Source: Halobacteriales archaeon QS_4_69_31 (GTDB lineage: Archaea; Halobacteriota; Halobacteria; Halobacteriales; Haloarculaceae). Taken from it: a stretch of 49,758 nucleotides of DNA. Positions 1 through 9,144 of the stretch are shown in pieces. Under the pieces are notes generated by a model. The model made no database searches. It saw only the letters and a program-made list of their open reading frames with translations, and was not told the DNA's origin. Location: contig PXRP01000042.1 of NCBI GenBank assembly GCA_003021655.1, positions 1 to 49,758 of the forward strand. Reading direction: 5' to 3'. Position numbers and translations under genes: made by a program. Within the stretch, counting starts at the first letter, position 1, and every line of letters begins with the position of its first letter.

Positions 1-67
1 CGAGTGAGTTACCGAACGTTCGCCCCCGGACGGCCTAAACCCTGCGGTTGCGCCACCACGCTTACGC

Positions 68-109
68 GATTCACGCCCGCCGTCAACGGCGGGATTCTCC
101 CGCTGAATC
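68..109. other. Hairpin resembling an IS200/IS605-type element end
   Basis: A 7-bp G+C stem (CCCGCCG, loop TCAA, CGGCGGG, positions 76-93) is enclosed by an outer inverted pair GATTCA (68-73) and TGAATC (104-109). The stem, short loop and following ATTCTCCC resemble the terminal hairpins I associate with archaeal IS200/IS605 (TnpB-type) elements. No TnpB coding sequence is visible here. The remaining sequence between the window edge and the gene ending at 264 holds nothing else I can support. Confidence 0.35.
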
Positions 110-263
110 AAGACAGCCGGAACGACCGACGGCGACGGGAACCCACGACCGCCGGGAACCCACGACCGCCGGGGGCCGCGGGGAGAACCGACGCCGACCG
201 GGAGCGACATCTCCGCTCTCGGAGACCGTCGTCGGGGACGAGCGAGGTGGCCCCGAACCGCGG

Positions 264-671
264 TTAGTGGGGTCCGGCGGGCGGTTCGACGACCGACCGT
301 TCGTCGGTCCGGGCGTGTTCGACCGCGACGGCGTGGTGGGTGTGTCTCGCGTGCGTTCTGGCCCACCGCCGGGCGGCGTGTTCGGTCAGATGTTCGGAGC
401 CGTCGGGACACCGCCGACACTCCGCGTGCCAGGTGCCGACCTCGTCGGGGAAGTGGCCCGTGTGGCGCTTGTGGTCCAGCGCGAACTGCTGGACAGCCTG
501 GTTGCCGACCCCGAGTTCGTCCAGTTCGTAGGACAGGTCCCACTCCCGGTCACAGCGCGTACACGCCAGCGTCGGCGTGTCGTCGACGTCCTCGACCGGC
601 GGCCTGGCGCCCCCACTGTCGTCGGGGCCCGGGGTCCCGTCCCCCCCGCTCGCGGGGTCATCGTCTGTCAC
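264..671 (-). CDS. Small CxxC protein, probable metal-binding, haloarchaeal
   Basis: A 135-residue protein with an acidic, probably disordered first 35 residues. It is followed by a CTRC pair (about 37-40) and an ECRRC pair (about 85-88) separated by a conserved-looking helical stretch, then a His/Arg-rich tail. The two CxxC pairs suggest a structural zinc site. I chose the GTG at 669-671 because the acidic haloarchaeal start pattern begins there; upstream in-frame sequence is the Arg/Gly-rich antisense of the MFS gene. The function is unknown. It is divergent from the MFS gene, about 105 bp apart, so the two share a promoter region. Confidence 0.7.
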   Translation of the reverse strand: MTDDDPASGGDGTPGPDDSGGARPPVEDVDDTPTLACTRCDREWDLSYELDELGVGNQAVQQFALDHKRHTGHFPDEVGTWHAECRRCPDGSEHLTEHAARRWARTHARHTHHAVAVEHARTDERSVVEPPAGPH

Positions 672-776
672 GTCTACCTGTACCGTCGCGACCGCCTTGG
701 TTCTGTTGGGCGCCGTCGGCCGGTGCGTGTCGCCGGATCCGGTGGCTCTTTTTGCGGGGACCGACCGAGGGCGAAC

Positions 777-1979
777 GTGAAGGCGCCGGGGCGGTTCGCA
801 CGGTTCGACGCGCTCGCGCTGACGGCCACCGTCTGGTTTCTCGGGAAGTTCCTCCGGTACGCGTTCCCGCCGCTTTTCGGCCGCCTGCAGGACACCTACG
901 GCGTCTCGCGGACGGCGCTTGGCACCGCCTTTACCGGGTTCATGCTCGTCTACGCCGCGATGCAGTTCCCGTCGGGCTATCTCGCCGACAGGCTCGGCTC
1001 GGTGCGTGTCATCACCGTCGGTGGTCTCGTCACCGCCGCGGGCGCGCTCGTCCTCGTCGTCGACCTCCCGTTTGCGGTGCTCGCGGGCGCGATGGTCGTC
1101 ATGGGCGCCGGCACCGGGACATACAAGACCGTCGCCGTCGAACTCCTGTCCCGCGTGTACCCCGCTCGTACGGGCCGGGCGCTCGGCGTGTTCGACACGT
1201 TCGGGAGTCTGGCCGGCGCGGCCGCGCCGGCCGTCGTCGTCGTGACCGTCGCCGCGCCACCCGTCTTCGGCGCGTCCTGGCGGACGCTGTTTCTGCTCGG
1301 CGGCCTCGCCGCCGCGGCCGTGGCCGTTGCGTTCGCGGTCCGTGTCCCGCGGCGGGTTCCCGAGGACCCGACCGACGGGACCCACAGCGCCGTCGCCCTC
1401 GACGAGTACCGCCGGCTGTTCCGCCGCTGGCGCTTTACCGTCTTCGTCGCCGCGACGGTCCTCTTTTCGTTCGCGTACAACGGGGCTATCGCCTTCCTGC
1501 CGCTGTATCTCACGAGCGAGACGAGCCTCTCGGCGGCGACCGCGAACCTCCTCTTTGGCGCGCTCTTCGCGGTGAGCCTCGTCCAGGTCGTCACCGGCGA
1601 CGCCAGCGACCGCGTGGGGACGCTGCCGGTCCTGGCCGTCACGCTCGGCGCGGCGACCGCCGGCCTCGGTGCCGTCCGTTTCCTGTCGGCGACGGGCGGC
1701 CCGGTCGTCCTCGGCGCCGCCGTCGTCGTGCTCGGTCTGGGCGCCCACGGCTACCGGCCGGTCCGGGGCGCCTACCTGATGACGGTCGTTCCCGACGCCG
1801 TCGCCGGCGGCAGTCTCGGCGTCGTCCGCACGCTGTTGATGGGTGCCGGCGCCGTCGCCCCCGCCGTCGTCGGCTACCTCTCCGAGACGGCGACGTTCGG
1901 CGTCGCGTTCGGCCTGCTCGCGGTCGCGCTTGCCGGCGCGACCGGCCTCGTCGTGGCGCTCTGGGCACTGGACCGGTAG
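777..1979 (+). CDS. MFS transporter
   Basis: A 400-residue integral membrane protein with about 12 hydrophobic segments, in the usual size range for the major facilitator superfamily. The loop after the second span reads YLADRLGSVRV, matching the MFS signature loop (G-x-x-x-D-R-x-G-x-R/K). A central hydrophilic loop (about 190-215) separates the two halves. The GTG at 777 gives a short Arg/Lys N-terminus directly before the first span, and a TATA-like T-run (CTTTTTG) lies about 25 nt upstream. The substrate cannot be told from the sequence. Confidence 0.85.
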   Translation: MKAPGRFARFDALALTATVWFLGKFLRYAFPPLFGRLQDTYGVSRTALGTAFTGFMLVYAAMQFPSGYLADRLGSVRVITVGGLVTAAGALVLVVDLPFAVLAGAMVVMGAGTGTYKTVAVELLSRVYPARTGRALGVFDTFGSLAGAAAPAVVVVTVAAPPVFGASWRTLFLLGGLAAAAVAVAFAVRVPRRVPEDPTDGTHSAVALDEYRRLFRRWRFTVFVAATVLFSFAYNGAIAFLPLYLTSETSLSAATANLLFGALFAVSLVQVVTGDASDRVGTLPVLAVTLGAATAGLGAVRFLSATGGPVVLGAAVVVLGLGAHGYRPVRGAYLMTVVPDAVAGGSLGVVRTLLMGAGAVAPAVVGYLSETATFGVAFGLLAVALAGATGLVVALWALDR

Positions 1980-1995
1980 GCGCCCGACTCGCGCC

Positions 1996-3968
1996 CTACG
2001 CCAGGAAGACGTGCCGTGGCTGGTCGGCCAGCACCTCACGGCCCCACTCGACGGTGTCGCGGAACTCGGCCGAGCGGAAAAAGGCCATCGCGTCCTCGCG
2101 GGCGTCCCAGCGGCTGGCGATGAACATGTCGGTGTCGTCCTCGTGGTTGACCAGCAGCGCCGTCTCGCGGTGGCCGTCCATCCCCGCGAGTTTCCCGCCG
2201 ACGGTGCCGAAGGTGTCGACGAACTCCTCGCGGTAGTCGGGCTTGACGGTGTAGAACATTCCCATCGTCCCGAAGCCGTCGCGGTCCTCGGGGCGGCCGA
2301 CGACCGCCGGGAGGTCGGTCAGAAAGCCCGCCGCGGTGTCGGCGGCGTCGGCGGTCTCCCAGAGGCTGGCGACCGCCGCCACGCGCTCGTCCGTGCCCGT
2401 CGTGACCCCGGCGTCGGTCGTGTAGACCGCCGTCTTGACGTGGGTGTCGTAGCGGTCGAACCCCTCGCGCAGGTCCGCCACCTCCGCCGCCAGCGTCTCC
2501 GGGTCGGCCGTCGAGTAGAGCACGAGCGCGTAGACGTCCTCGCCGTGGGGCTGGCCCGCGTAGACGCCCTGGTCGGCCAGTTCCGCACGGATCTCGGCCG
2601 CCTCGTCCGCGTCGCCGGTCGTCTCCGCGCCGCCCGTCGCCGGACCGCCCGCCGCGCCCGCTCTGTCGGCCGCGTCCCCAGTCGACGCGCTCGCGTCCTG
2701 TGTGTCTCCGCCGGCGTCGGGGTCGCCCAGCGTCCCGCGGACGATGCGGGTAACCGCACCGACGTCCGAGAGGAAGCCGGCGGCCGTCGAGGCCGCCCGC
2801 TCGGTCTCCCAGACGCTGACGACGGCGGCCTGCCCCCCGTCGGCGCGGACGCTCGTCAGGACGTGGGTGTCGTAGTGGTCGAAGTTCTCCCGCAGTCCCT
2901 CGACCTCGTCGACGACGTCCTCGGCCGCCCCCTCGACGGAACAGACCAGCCCGTGGTCGCCGTCGTCGTACTCGTCGGGCATCACGCCGAAGGTCACTAG
3001 CCGCTCGACGATGTCCTCGACGCGCTCGGCGTCCGCCCCGTCGCCCGCCGGCGGTCGCCCGCCGGCTTCGACCCCGCTGTCGGCCGCCGCCCCGGCGCCG
3101 GCGTCCGCTCCGTCCGCGCCGTCGGCCGACGCCTCGGCACCGTCCGTCGGTGTGTCAAGCCGTATCGGGGCCTCCAGTGCCGCGTTCGGCGGTTCACCCG
3201 CGGGAACGCGTCCAGGTCCGCGGGCGGGAACCGGCGGCCGACGTAGAAGGGGCCGAAGTCGGCGAACTTCGACGAGGAGGGGTCGAAGCGCATCTCGGAG
3301 AGCAGGTCCTTGATGTCGGTGAGGTCGTCGGCCCACAGCGTGACGCCCCATTCCCAGTCGTCGAGGCCGACGGAACCGGTGATCATCTGCTGGACCTCGC
3401 CCGCGTAGTCGCGGCCGATGTCGCCGTGGCTGGCCATGTGCTCGGCCCGCTCCTCGAAGGGCAGGTCGTACCAGTTCTGGTCGGGCCGGCGCCGCTTGCT
3501 CATCGGGTAAAAGGAGACGTGCTCGTGGTCGGGGATCTCCGGGTGGAGCCGCGACCGGATGTACTGTGCCAGCCCGGAGTCGTCGTCAATCTCGCCGTCG
3601 AAGTACTCACGGGCCCGCTCCGTGTACCCCGAGGCCTCCGTCACGGAGACGTACGACTCGGTCTGTTCGGTGAACTGCGCGAGTTCCGTCCGGTCGAACC
3701 GGCGTTCGAGCAGTTCGACCGCCTCGTGGGTCGGCCGGAGGTGGACGACCAGCAGGTCGGCCTTGTGGCCGGTGACCGCGAAGACCGCCGAATCGCCCGC
3801 CTCGGCGTCCTCGACGGCCGTCGCCGACTGCAGAAACTCTGTCGCCTCTGCGACGACCCGCTCGCGCACCCGCCGGGGGGCGTCGCGCCACGCGGCCCAC
3901 TCTATCGTCCGCAGGTCGTGAAGGGCGTACCAACCTTCCTCGGTCTGTGGCGGCTCGCGTCTGACCAT
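1996..3968 (-). pseudogene. PitA-like chlorite dismutase/ABM-domain haem protein, frameshifted
   Basis: The first part (from ATG 3966-3968) is a chlorite dismutase-like domain: an EEGWYALHDLRTIEW start, the HVSFYPMSKRR motif and a DWEWGVTLW motif near residue 200. This matches the haloarchaeal PitA / coproheme decarboxylase-like group. After RRFPPADLDAF the frame is lost. The family-like continuation (AGEPPN, an acidic linker, two repeated ferredoxin-like modules, then a C-terminal antibiotic-biosynthesis-monooxygenase domain ending at 1996) runs in another frame. The shift lies at about 3197-3206 and is fixed by adding one C to a CCC run. Either a real inactivating indel or a homopolymer sequencing error is possible. 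Confidence 0.75.
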
Positions 3969-4090
3969 ACCGGGCGTTCGCCCTCGCCGCTAAGGAAACT
4001 TGCTCTTCGCCGCCGACCTGACACGCACCCTGAGGGGGGCTTTCGCTCGTCGCCGTCACGTCCTCGGGGGCGGTGGCCGTCGCGGCGTGC

Positions 4091-4264
4091 CTACGCCCAC
4101 TCGTCGAGTGCCAGCCCACCGGATTCGGTCACGGCGATCCAGGCGTCGTCGCGCGCGATGTCCGCGACGACGAGGTGCGGCCGGCCGTCTATCTCGTCGA
4201 CCGCCGTGACCGTCTCCCGGCCGGCGCCGACCCCATTTCCACCGGATCCCGTTTCGACGCTCAT
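4091..4264 (-). CDS. 57-residue haloarchaeal hypothetical protein
   Basis: A short ORF from ATG (4262-4264) to TAG (4091-4093). After a Gly/Ser-rich start of about 17 residues it reads as a compact beta-rich domain (ETVTAVDEIDG, HLVVADIARDDAWIAV, ending LALDEWA). The style and acidic content match small haloarchaeal proteins such as the DUF7556 family, an assignment from memory. An AT-rich promoter region lies upstream. The function is unknown. Confidence 0.65.
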   Translation of the reverse strand: MSVETGSGGNGVGAGRETVTAVDEIDGRPHLVVADIARDDAWIAVTESGGLALDEWA

Positions 4265-4492
4265 ATCCACTCTCTACGCGAATAGATACATGAATGTTTT
4301 GGAATTCGATTATTCGGTGTATGAAAGCTCACCTATCCCACTCAGATGTTAAATTGTGAAATCAGTCGGTGGCCGGTAGCGCGGTCGGAGTAGCAGGGAG
4401 GACCCGGCGGCGCGGTCGGGGCAGCGGGGAGCGCGCCTGCGTCCCGGTCCCGGGTCGATACGGCTTAGTGTGCGGGAACCCGGTTGCCCGGT
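4265..4492. promoter_or_regulatory. AT-rich divergent intergenic region
   Basis: This 228-bp gap separates two divergent genes and is much richer in A+T than its surroundings over about 4275-4365. It should hold the promoter of the minus-strand 57-residue gene. A weaker TATA-like GATACGGCTTAG at about 4457-4468 lies some 28 nt before the plus-strand ATG at 4493. I see no coding potential. Confidence 0.5.
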
Positions 4493-5158
4493 ATGGACGT
4501 GTCGTTGGGAGCGGGGCGACGGTCGCCGGTCCCCCGGCGGTGGGCGCGCTACTACCTGGAGAACGCGCCGAGCCTCGTCTGGCTGGTCTTCGCCAACGTC
4601 GCGGCGGTGTTCGTCGGCATCCACTTCTACCTGCCCTCGTTGCCCGCGGTGGAGACGCTCCTGTGGCCGCTGTACATGGACTCGCCGGTCGCCGTCGGAC
4701 TGATGGCGCTGTCGCTGGCGACGCTGTTGCCGAACCTCGGCCGCCCGCTCGACGCCGTGCCGCACAACCGGGTGCTGGCGTATCTCCACACCTTCGCGTT
4801 CGTCTGGCTCGTCAAGACCGGTCTCTGGACGGCGCTGGCCCTGAACCTCAACGTCTCGCTGTACTTCCCAGACACCTGGAACTACTTCGGCGTCCTCGTT
4901 ACGCACCTGCTGTTCGTCCCGGAGGCGTCCCTCGCTCCCCACTACGGGACGACGACGCGGGGCGCGCTCGCGGCGGCGCTCGTGGTCGCGCTCGGCAACG
5001 ACGCGCTCGACTACGGCCTCCTCCTCCTCGGCCTGGGGCCCGGTTACCACCCGCCGTTGCGCTACGAGCCGGGGGTCGGCTTCGCCGCCGCGACGGTCCT
5101 CATCTCCGTGGCGTCGGTCGCGCTGGCCGCACGGGCGTTCGAACGACTGGACGCGTGA
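4493..5158 (+). CDS. DUF1405-type integral membrane protein
   Basis: A 221-residue membrane protein with about six hydrophobic segments. Features typical of the DUF1405 family are the N-terminal RYYLENAP motif before the first span, the GIHFYLPSL segment and the region LPNLGRP. The ATG at 4493 is preferred over the upstream TTG at 4484 because of the promoter-like sequence 28 nt away. The function is unknown. Confidence 0.75.
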   Translation: MDVSLGAGRRSPVPRRWARYYLENAPSLVWLVFANVAAVFVGIHFYLPSLPAVETLLWPLYMDSPVAVGLMALSLATLLPNLGRPLDAVPHNRVLAYLHTFAFVWLVKTGLWTALALNLNVSLYFPDTWNYFGVLVTHLLFVPEASLAPHYGTTTRGALAAALVVALGNDALDYGLLLLGLGPGYHPPLRYEPGVGFAAATVLISVASVALAARAFERLDA

Positions 5159-5196
5159 CCGACGGGCCCGGCGGTCTCTGCGCGTGGTCACACGGG

Positions 5197-5297
5197 TCAG
5201 GCGACCGCTATCCCGTCCTCGTCGAACGTGGCGAGGACGCTGTCGCTGTTGTCCTCGACCGCTCGCTCGGAGAGGCCCTGAAAGCGCGGTGGACCGC
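5197..5297 (-). other. Possible coding relic downstream of the KH gene
   Basis: On the minus strand the stretch just after the KH gene stop reads, in one frame, as a plausible acidic haloarchaeal tail: GLSERAVEDNSDSVLATF, then DEDGIAVA and a stop at 5197-5199. There is no ATG, GTG or TTG in frame between the KH stop and this segment. It may be the remains of a small gene or coincidence. Confidence 0.25.
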
Positions 5298-5846
5298 TCA
5301 GCCGGTGAACTTGTGGTACTCCATGCCCTTGTGTTTCATCTCGTTGTGTCGTTCTTCGAGGAACGAGTAGACTGCGCCGTGGGGTGCGCCCTCGATGATC
5401 ATCTCGGCGGCTTCGCGGACGGCGTCGACCTGTTCGGGGCCGCCGATGATCCCCAGCGTCGAGCCGTAGATGACGACCGACGCGCCGGTGAGTTCCTCCA
5501 TGAGTTCCCGCGTCCGGCCGTCCTCCCCGATGAGCCGGCCCTTGTGGCGGGTGAGGTCGTTCTTGTTGCGCGAGGCGGCGTCGATGTCGATGATGTCGAA
5601 CAGCATCATGTCGTCCTCGAGCAGGCGCATGGCCTCGTCGGGCGCGAAGCCGCGGCCGATGGCCTTGACGACGTCCGGGCCCTTGAGCGCGGTCACTGGG
5701 TCGCCCGTCTGCTCGATGGCGACCTGGCCGGTCTCGCTGTCGATGTCCAGACGGACCTCCGCCCGGTCCTCGATGGCCCGCATCGTCTCACCCCCCTCGC
5801 CGATGAGTGCGCCGATCCGGTCCTGCGGAATCTTCACGTGTTGCAT
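5298..5846 (-). CDS. KH-domain RNA-binding protein, archaeal Dim2/Krr1-like (Pno1)
   Basis: A 182-residue protein with two KH domains. The first contains IGALIGEGGE (about 11-20); the second contains KGRLIGEDGRTREL (about 100-113). This two-KH arrangement is that of archaeal Dim2/Pno1-like proteins, which act in small-subunit rRNA maturation and can bind archaeal eIF2 alpha. The ATG at 5844-5846 opens MQHVKIP; the GTG two codons upstream is a less likely start. A TATA-like GTTAAAACG sits about 27 nt before the start, indicating a short leader. Confidence 0.88.
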   Translation of the reverse strand: MQHVKIPQDRIGALIGEGGETMRAIEDRAEVRLDIDSETGQVAIEQTGDPVTALKGPDVVKAIGRGFAPDEAMRLLEDDMMLFDIIDIDAASRNKNDLTRHKGRLIGEDGRTRELMEELTGASVVIYGSTLGIIGGPEQVDAVREAAEMIIEGAPHGAVYSFLEERHNEMKHKGMEYHKFTG

Positions 5847-6030
5847 GCGCACCTGTAGGTGACTCCGTCGTTTTAACTCTTTGTTGCCGGGACACACCCG
5901 CTCACGGCGCCGCCGCTCCGCCCCGCGGCGTCGGGCAGTGTCGCGCGAGAGCAGGGGCTGGACCCGGCACGGGCCCCGGTTCACGCTGTGGCACGTGATA
6001 CCCGCGTGTGGCCGGGAGCCGCTCTCCGTG

Positions 6031-6261
6031 TCAGGACACTCGCGTGACCGGTTCGGTGATCCGGCCGCCCGCGTACTCCACCGCTTCGACATCGTGTGTG
6101 ACCTCGCCGCCGGTGACGCCCGCGACGTTCGAGAGCGGGACGACCGTCCGTCCGCCGTCGGCGTCGGTCGCCCGGAGGAGGTCCCCGGCGACCGTGACCT
6201 CGGTGCACTCGATCTCGGTGGCGTCGCCCATCGGTCTGTCGAGAAACACTGTCGGACTCAT
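6031..6261 (-). CDS. 76-residue haloarchaeal hypothetical protein
   Basis: Starts at ATG 6259-6261 and is rich in short beta strands (IECTEVTVAGDLLRAT, TVVPLSNVAGV, AVEYAGGRI), suggesting a small beta-barrel. It has no Cys or catalytic motif. It lies 47 bp downstream of the ABC exporter permease on the same strand and may be the last gene of that operon. The function is unknown. Confidence 0.6.
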   Translation of the reverse strand: MSPTVFLDRPMGDATEIECTEVTVAGDLLRATDADGGRTVVPLSNVAGVTGGEVTHDVEAVEYAGGRITEPVTRVS

Positions 6262-6308
6262 TCCGTCTCCCAGTTCGACCCGGCGAGCCAAAACCGGTCC
6301 GGTCGGCG

Positions 6309-7547
6309 TCACTCGTAGCGCAGTGCGTCGATGGGGTCGACGCGGGCGGCCCGCCAGGCGGGGTACAGGCCCGCGACGACGCCGACGAACACGCCCACGC
6401 CCACGGCGACGGCGAACCACCCCGGGGCGAGCGTCAGCGGGATCTCGGCGTACCGGGTGGCGACCCAGCCGCCGGCGACCCCCAGCGGGAGGCCCACGAG
6501 CGCGCCGAACGCGCCCAGCAGGACCGACTCGACCAGGAACAGTTGCATCACCTCGCGGTTGCGCGCGCCGACGGCTTTCATGATGCCGATCTCGCGGGTG
6601 CGTTCGGTGACGCTGACGAGCATGATGTTGGCGATGCCGACCGCGCCGACCACCAGCGCGATGACGGCGATGCCGGTCACGAAGCGGGTCAGCCGCGTGA
6701 CGATCCGCTCGATCCGGTCGACGAGGTCGGCGTTGGTCTGGGCGCGGACCGCGTAGTTGTCGGGGACGAGCCTGGCGGCGTCCGAGCGCTGGCTCGCCAG
6801 GTACGAGCGGACGTCCGCCTTGACCGCGGAGGTGCGCCTCGGGTCGGCGACGACGGTCACCTGCGGGTAGACGGGCTGGCGGACGCCGACGGTGGGGCTC
6901 TCGACGACCGTCCGGGAGAACGGGTCGGCCGGCAGGAAGACGCGGGGCTGGTCGCTGAAGGCGCTGAACGGGAGTTGCCCGCCGGTGCCGTTGACGACGC
7001 CCGCGACGGTGACGTTCTCGCGGTCGCCCGACCGCCGGGTGACAGTCAGGCGGTCGCCGGCCGAGAGGTTGCCCGGGAACGCGCGGGCGGCCGCCCGGTT
7101 GAGGACTGCCTCGCGCGCGCCGCTCTCGAAGGCCCGCCCCTCCTCGAAGGTCGCGGCCGCGAACGCCGCCGGGGTGGTCACGGTGACCTGGCGCCTGGCG
7201 ACGGTGCGGTTGCCGTGGCCCAGCGCGCTGATCTGGAGGATTCCGCGTGGGACGACCCGCCGGACCCCCTCGATCCGCCTCAGCTCGTCGAGGTCGTGGG
7301 CGGTGAAGACCGGCTGGGGCGCGTCGGCGAACCCCTCCTCGTCTTCGGCCGTCGCCACGAGGTAGATCTCGTTGGCGCTGGAGCCCTCGATCTCCGAGAC
7401 GACGTCGGCCTTGAGGCTGGCGCCGAACGTCGCGAACGTGACGACGGCGGCGATGCCGATGACGATCCCCAGCACCGTCAGCGCCGCCCGGAGTTTGTGG
7501 GCGCGCAGCGAGCGGACGCTCATCCGGAGGGCTTCGAGGGCGTCCAT
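6309..7547 (-). CDS. ABC transporter permease, MacB/FtsX type
   Basis: A 412-residue protein with the MacB/LolCDE-type layout: an N-terminal span at about 20-40 (LTVLGIVIGIAAVVTF), a long extracytoplasmic domain (about 45-280) and three C-terminal spans forming the FtsX domain, with the conserved SVTERTREIGIMKAVGA signature. Its ATG overlaps the stop of the upstream ATPase gene (ATGA), so the two are translationally coupled. Such systems export lipoproteins, peptides or drugs; the substrate is unknown here. Confidence 0.88.
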   Translation of the reverse strand: MDALEALRMSVRSLRAHKLRAALTVLGIVIGIAAVVTFATFGASLKADVVSEIEGSSANEIYLVATAEDEEGFADAPQPVFTAHDLDELRRIEGVRRVVPRGILQISALGHGNRTVARRQVTVTTPAAFAAATFEEGRAFESGAREAVLNRAAARAFPGNLSAGDRLTVTRRSGDRENVTVAGVVNGTGGQLPFSAFSDQPRVFLPADPFSRTVVESPTVGVRQPVYPQVTVVADPRRTSAVKADVRSYLASQRSDAARLVPDNYAVRAQTNADLVDRIERIVTRLTRFVTGIAVIALVVGAVGIANIMLVSVTERTREIGIMKAVGARNREVMQLFLVESVLLGAFGALVGLPLGVAGGWVATRYAEIPLTLAPGWFAVAVGVGVFVGVVAGLYPAWRAARVDPIDALRYE

Positions 7548-8335
7548 CAGACGCTCTCGATCTCCCGGAGTTCGCCGTCCCGGAGGTGGACGACGCGGTT
7601 GGCGCGCTCGGCGATCCGGCGCTCGTGGGTCACGAGCAGGACGGTGTTGCCGGCCGCGTGGAGGTCGGCGAACTCGGCCATGATGCGGTCGCCGGTGTCA
7701 GTGTCGACGTTGCCGGTCGGTTCGTCCGCGAGCAGGAGCGCGGGGTCGGCCGCCAGCGCACGGGCGATGGCGACACGCTGGCGCTGCCCGCCGCTCAACT
7801 CCGCGGGCTCGTGGCCGGTCCGGTCGCCCAGCCCCACGTCCGCGAGCAGGGACTCGGCGCGCTCCCGGCGGGCCGCCCGGTCGACCCCCTGGAAGACCAG
7901 CGGGAGCGCGACGTTCTCGGCGGCCGTCAGCCGCGGCATCAGGTTGAACGTCTGGAAGACGAACCCGACGGTCCGCCCGCGGACCCGTGCCCGCTGTGGT
8001 TCCGAGAGGGCCGCCAGGTCACGCCCGTCCAGGCGGACGGTGCCGGCGGTCGGCGTGTCCAGCCCGCCGACGAGGTTCAACAGCGTGCTCTTGCCCGACC
8101 CGCTGGGCCCCATCACGGCGGTGTAAGACCCCTCCGGGAGCGACAGCGACACCCCCGACAGCGCCTCGACGGTCGCGCCACCTTCGTAGGTCTTTGTCAC
8201 GTCCGAGAGCACGACGACGCCCCCGTCCGACCCGCCTCCGACGGCGTGGGGACCGCCCTCACCGCCGGTGTCGGTCTGTTCGTCGACGGCAGTGTCGACC
8301 CCCGCGTCACCGTCGGTGTCGGTCGCGTCGGTCAC
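7547..8335 (-). CDS. ABC transporter ATP-binding protein, MacB/LolD type
   Basis: A 262-residue ATPase with Walker A GPSGSGKST (about 76-84), a Q-loop in VGFVFQTFNLMPRL, signature LSGGQRQRVAIARAL and Walker B LLLADEPTGNVD, all typical of the LolD/MacB family. It has a 40-residue acidic, low-complexity N-terminal extension usual for haloarchaea. I chose GTG 8333-8335; a TTG at 8357-8359 would add eight residues. It is the first gene of a two-gene exporter operon and is divergent from the XRE-CBS gene. Confidence 0.87.
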   Translation of the reverse strand: MTDATDTDGDAGVDTAVDEQTDTGGEGGPHAVGGGSDGGVVVLSDVTKTYEGGATVEALSGVSLSLPEGSYTAVMGPSGSGKSTLLNLVGGLDTPTAGTVRLDGRDLAALSEPQRARVRGRTVGFVFQTFNLMPRLTAAENVALPLVFQGVDRAARRERAESLLADVGLGDRTGHEPAELSGGQRQRVAIARALAADPALLLADEPTGNVDTDTGDRIMAEFADLHAAGNTVLLVTHERRIAERANRVVHLRDGELREIESV

Positions 8336-8379
8336 ATCCGCCCCAGGGCCGCCGCGCAAATCAATCGTTCGGGCCGCCG

Positions 8380-8404
8380 GAGGTTTTTTGTATTACCACA
8401 GGTT
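8380..8404. promoter_or_regulatory. Divergent promoter between the exporter operon and XRE-CBS gene
   Basis: The gap contains a T-rich block followed by GTATTACC (about 8385-8398). It is the only AT-rich stretch between the two divergent starts and is suitably spaced for both. The adjacent XRE regulator could act here, but that is inference. Confidence 0.4.
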
Positions 8405-8413
8405 ATCAAGGGT

Positions 8414-8968
8414 ATGGACCTGCCGACGCCAGCGGACCTGCGCGAGCGGCGGACGGAACTGGGGCTGACACAGAGCGACCTCGCGGAGCGGGCGGACGTC
8501 TCTCAGCCGCTGATCGCGCGCATCGAGGGGGGTGACGTGGACCCGCGGCTCTCCACGTTGCGCCGGATCGTCAACGCCCTGCAGGAGGCGGAGGGGGCCG
8601 TCCTGCGCGCCGGGGACCTGATGAACGAGCCGGTCGTGAGCGTCGAGCCCGACGACTCGGTCCGCCGGACGACGGAACTGATGGACACGCAGGGGTACTC
8701 GCAGGTCCCGGTCGTCCGCGACGGCACCCCGGTGGGGCTGATCGGCAACTCCGACATCCGGCAGCGCTCGGGCGAGACAGACGCCGATAGCGTCGGCAAC
8801 CTGCCCGTCGACGAGGTGAAACGCGACGCCGTCGCCAGCGTCGAACCCGACGCCACCATCGACGAGATCAACGACTACCTCAACCACAACGACGCCGTCC
8901 TCGTCGTCGAGAGCGGCGAGACGACCGGCATCATCACCGAAGCGGACATCGCCGCCCACATCAGCTGA
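8414..8968 (+). CDS. XRE-family HTH regulator with paired CBS domains
   Basis: A 184-residue protein. Residues 5-60 form an XRE/Cro-type helix-turn-helix (LGLTQSDLAERADVSQPLIARIE). Residues about 70-184 form two CBS motifs (GDLMNEPVVSVEPDDSV ... GYSQVPVVRDGTPVGLIG, then VDEVKRDAVASVEPDATI). CBS pairs commonly bind adenine nucleotides, so this looks like a ligand-responsive regulator. The HTH-CBS fusion is a known archaeal arrangement. Its target is unknown; the divergent ABC exporter is one candidate. Confidence 0.85.
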   Translation: MDLPTPADLRERRTELGLTQSDLAERADVSQPLIARIEGGDVDPRLSTLRRIVNALQEAEGAVLRAGDLMNEPVVSVEPDDSVRRTTELMDTQGYSQVPVVRDGTPVGLIGNSDIRQRSGETDADSVGNLPVDEVKRDAVASVEPDATIDEINDYLNHNDAVLVVESGETTGIITEADIAAHIS

Positions 8969-9144
8969 GACGCCGGCCACTGTTCCCGGTCCCCACCCGC
9001 GGGCACCGGGCGGCCTCCCGGTCACTCGCGGGCGCCGGGCAGTCTCGCACTCACTCGCCGGCGGTTCCCATCGGCCGGTCGGCCGGATGGCTCGCCAGCA
9101 GTCCACATCCGTGACGGCCCGCCACCCTCCCGGGGCGAGCGCGG

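Noticed and set aside
1-267. Open frame from base 4 reading YRTFAPGRPKPCGCATT
   Set aside because: It runs through the hairpin and into Arg/Pro-rich sequence, with no recognisable domain. It could be the edge of an insertion sequence, but I cannot support a gene.
264-2039. A 591-residue minus-strand frame spanning the MFS gene
   Set aside because: Only its last 135 codons look like a real protein; the rest is antisense of the transporter with Arg/Gly/Asp-biased content.
3198-3206. Programmed frameshifting in PitA
   Set aside because: No slippery heptamer or downstream structure was seen; a simple indel or sequencing error is more likely.
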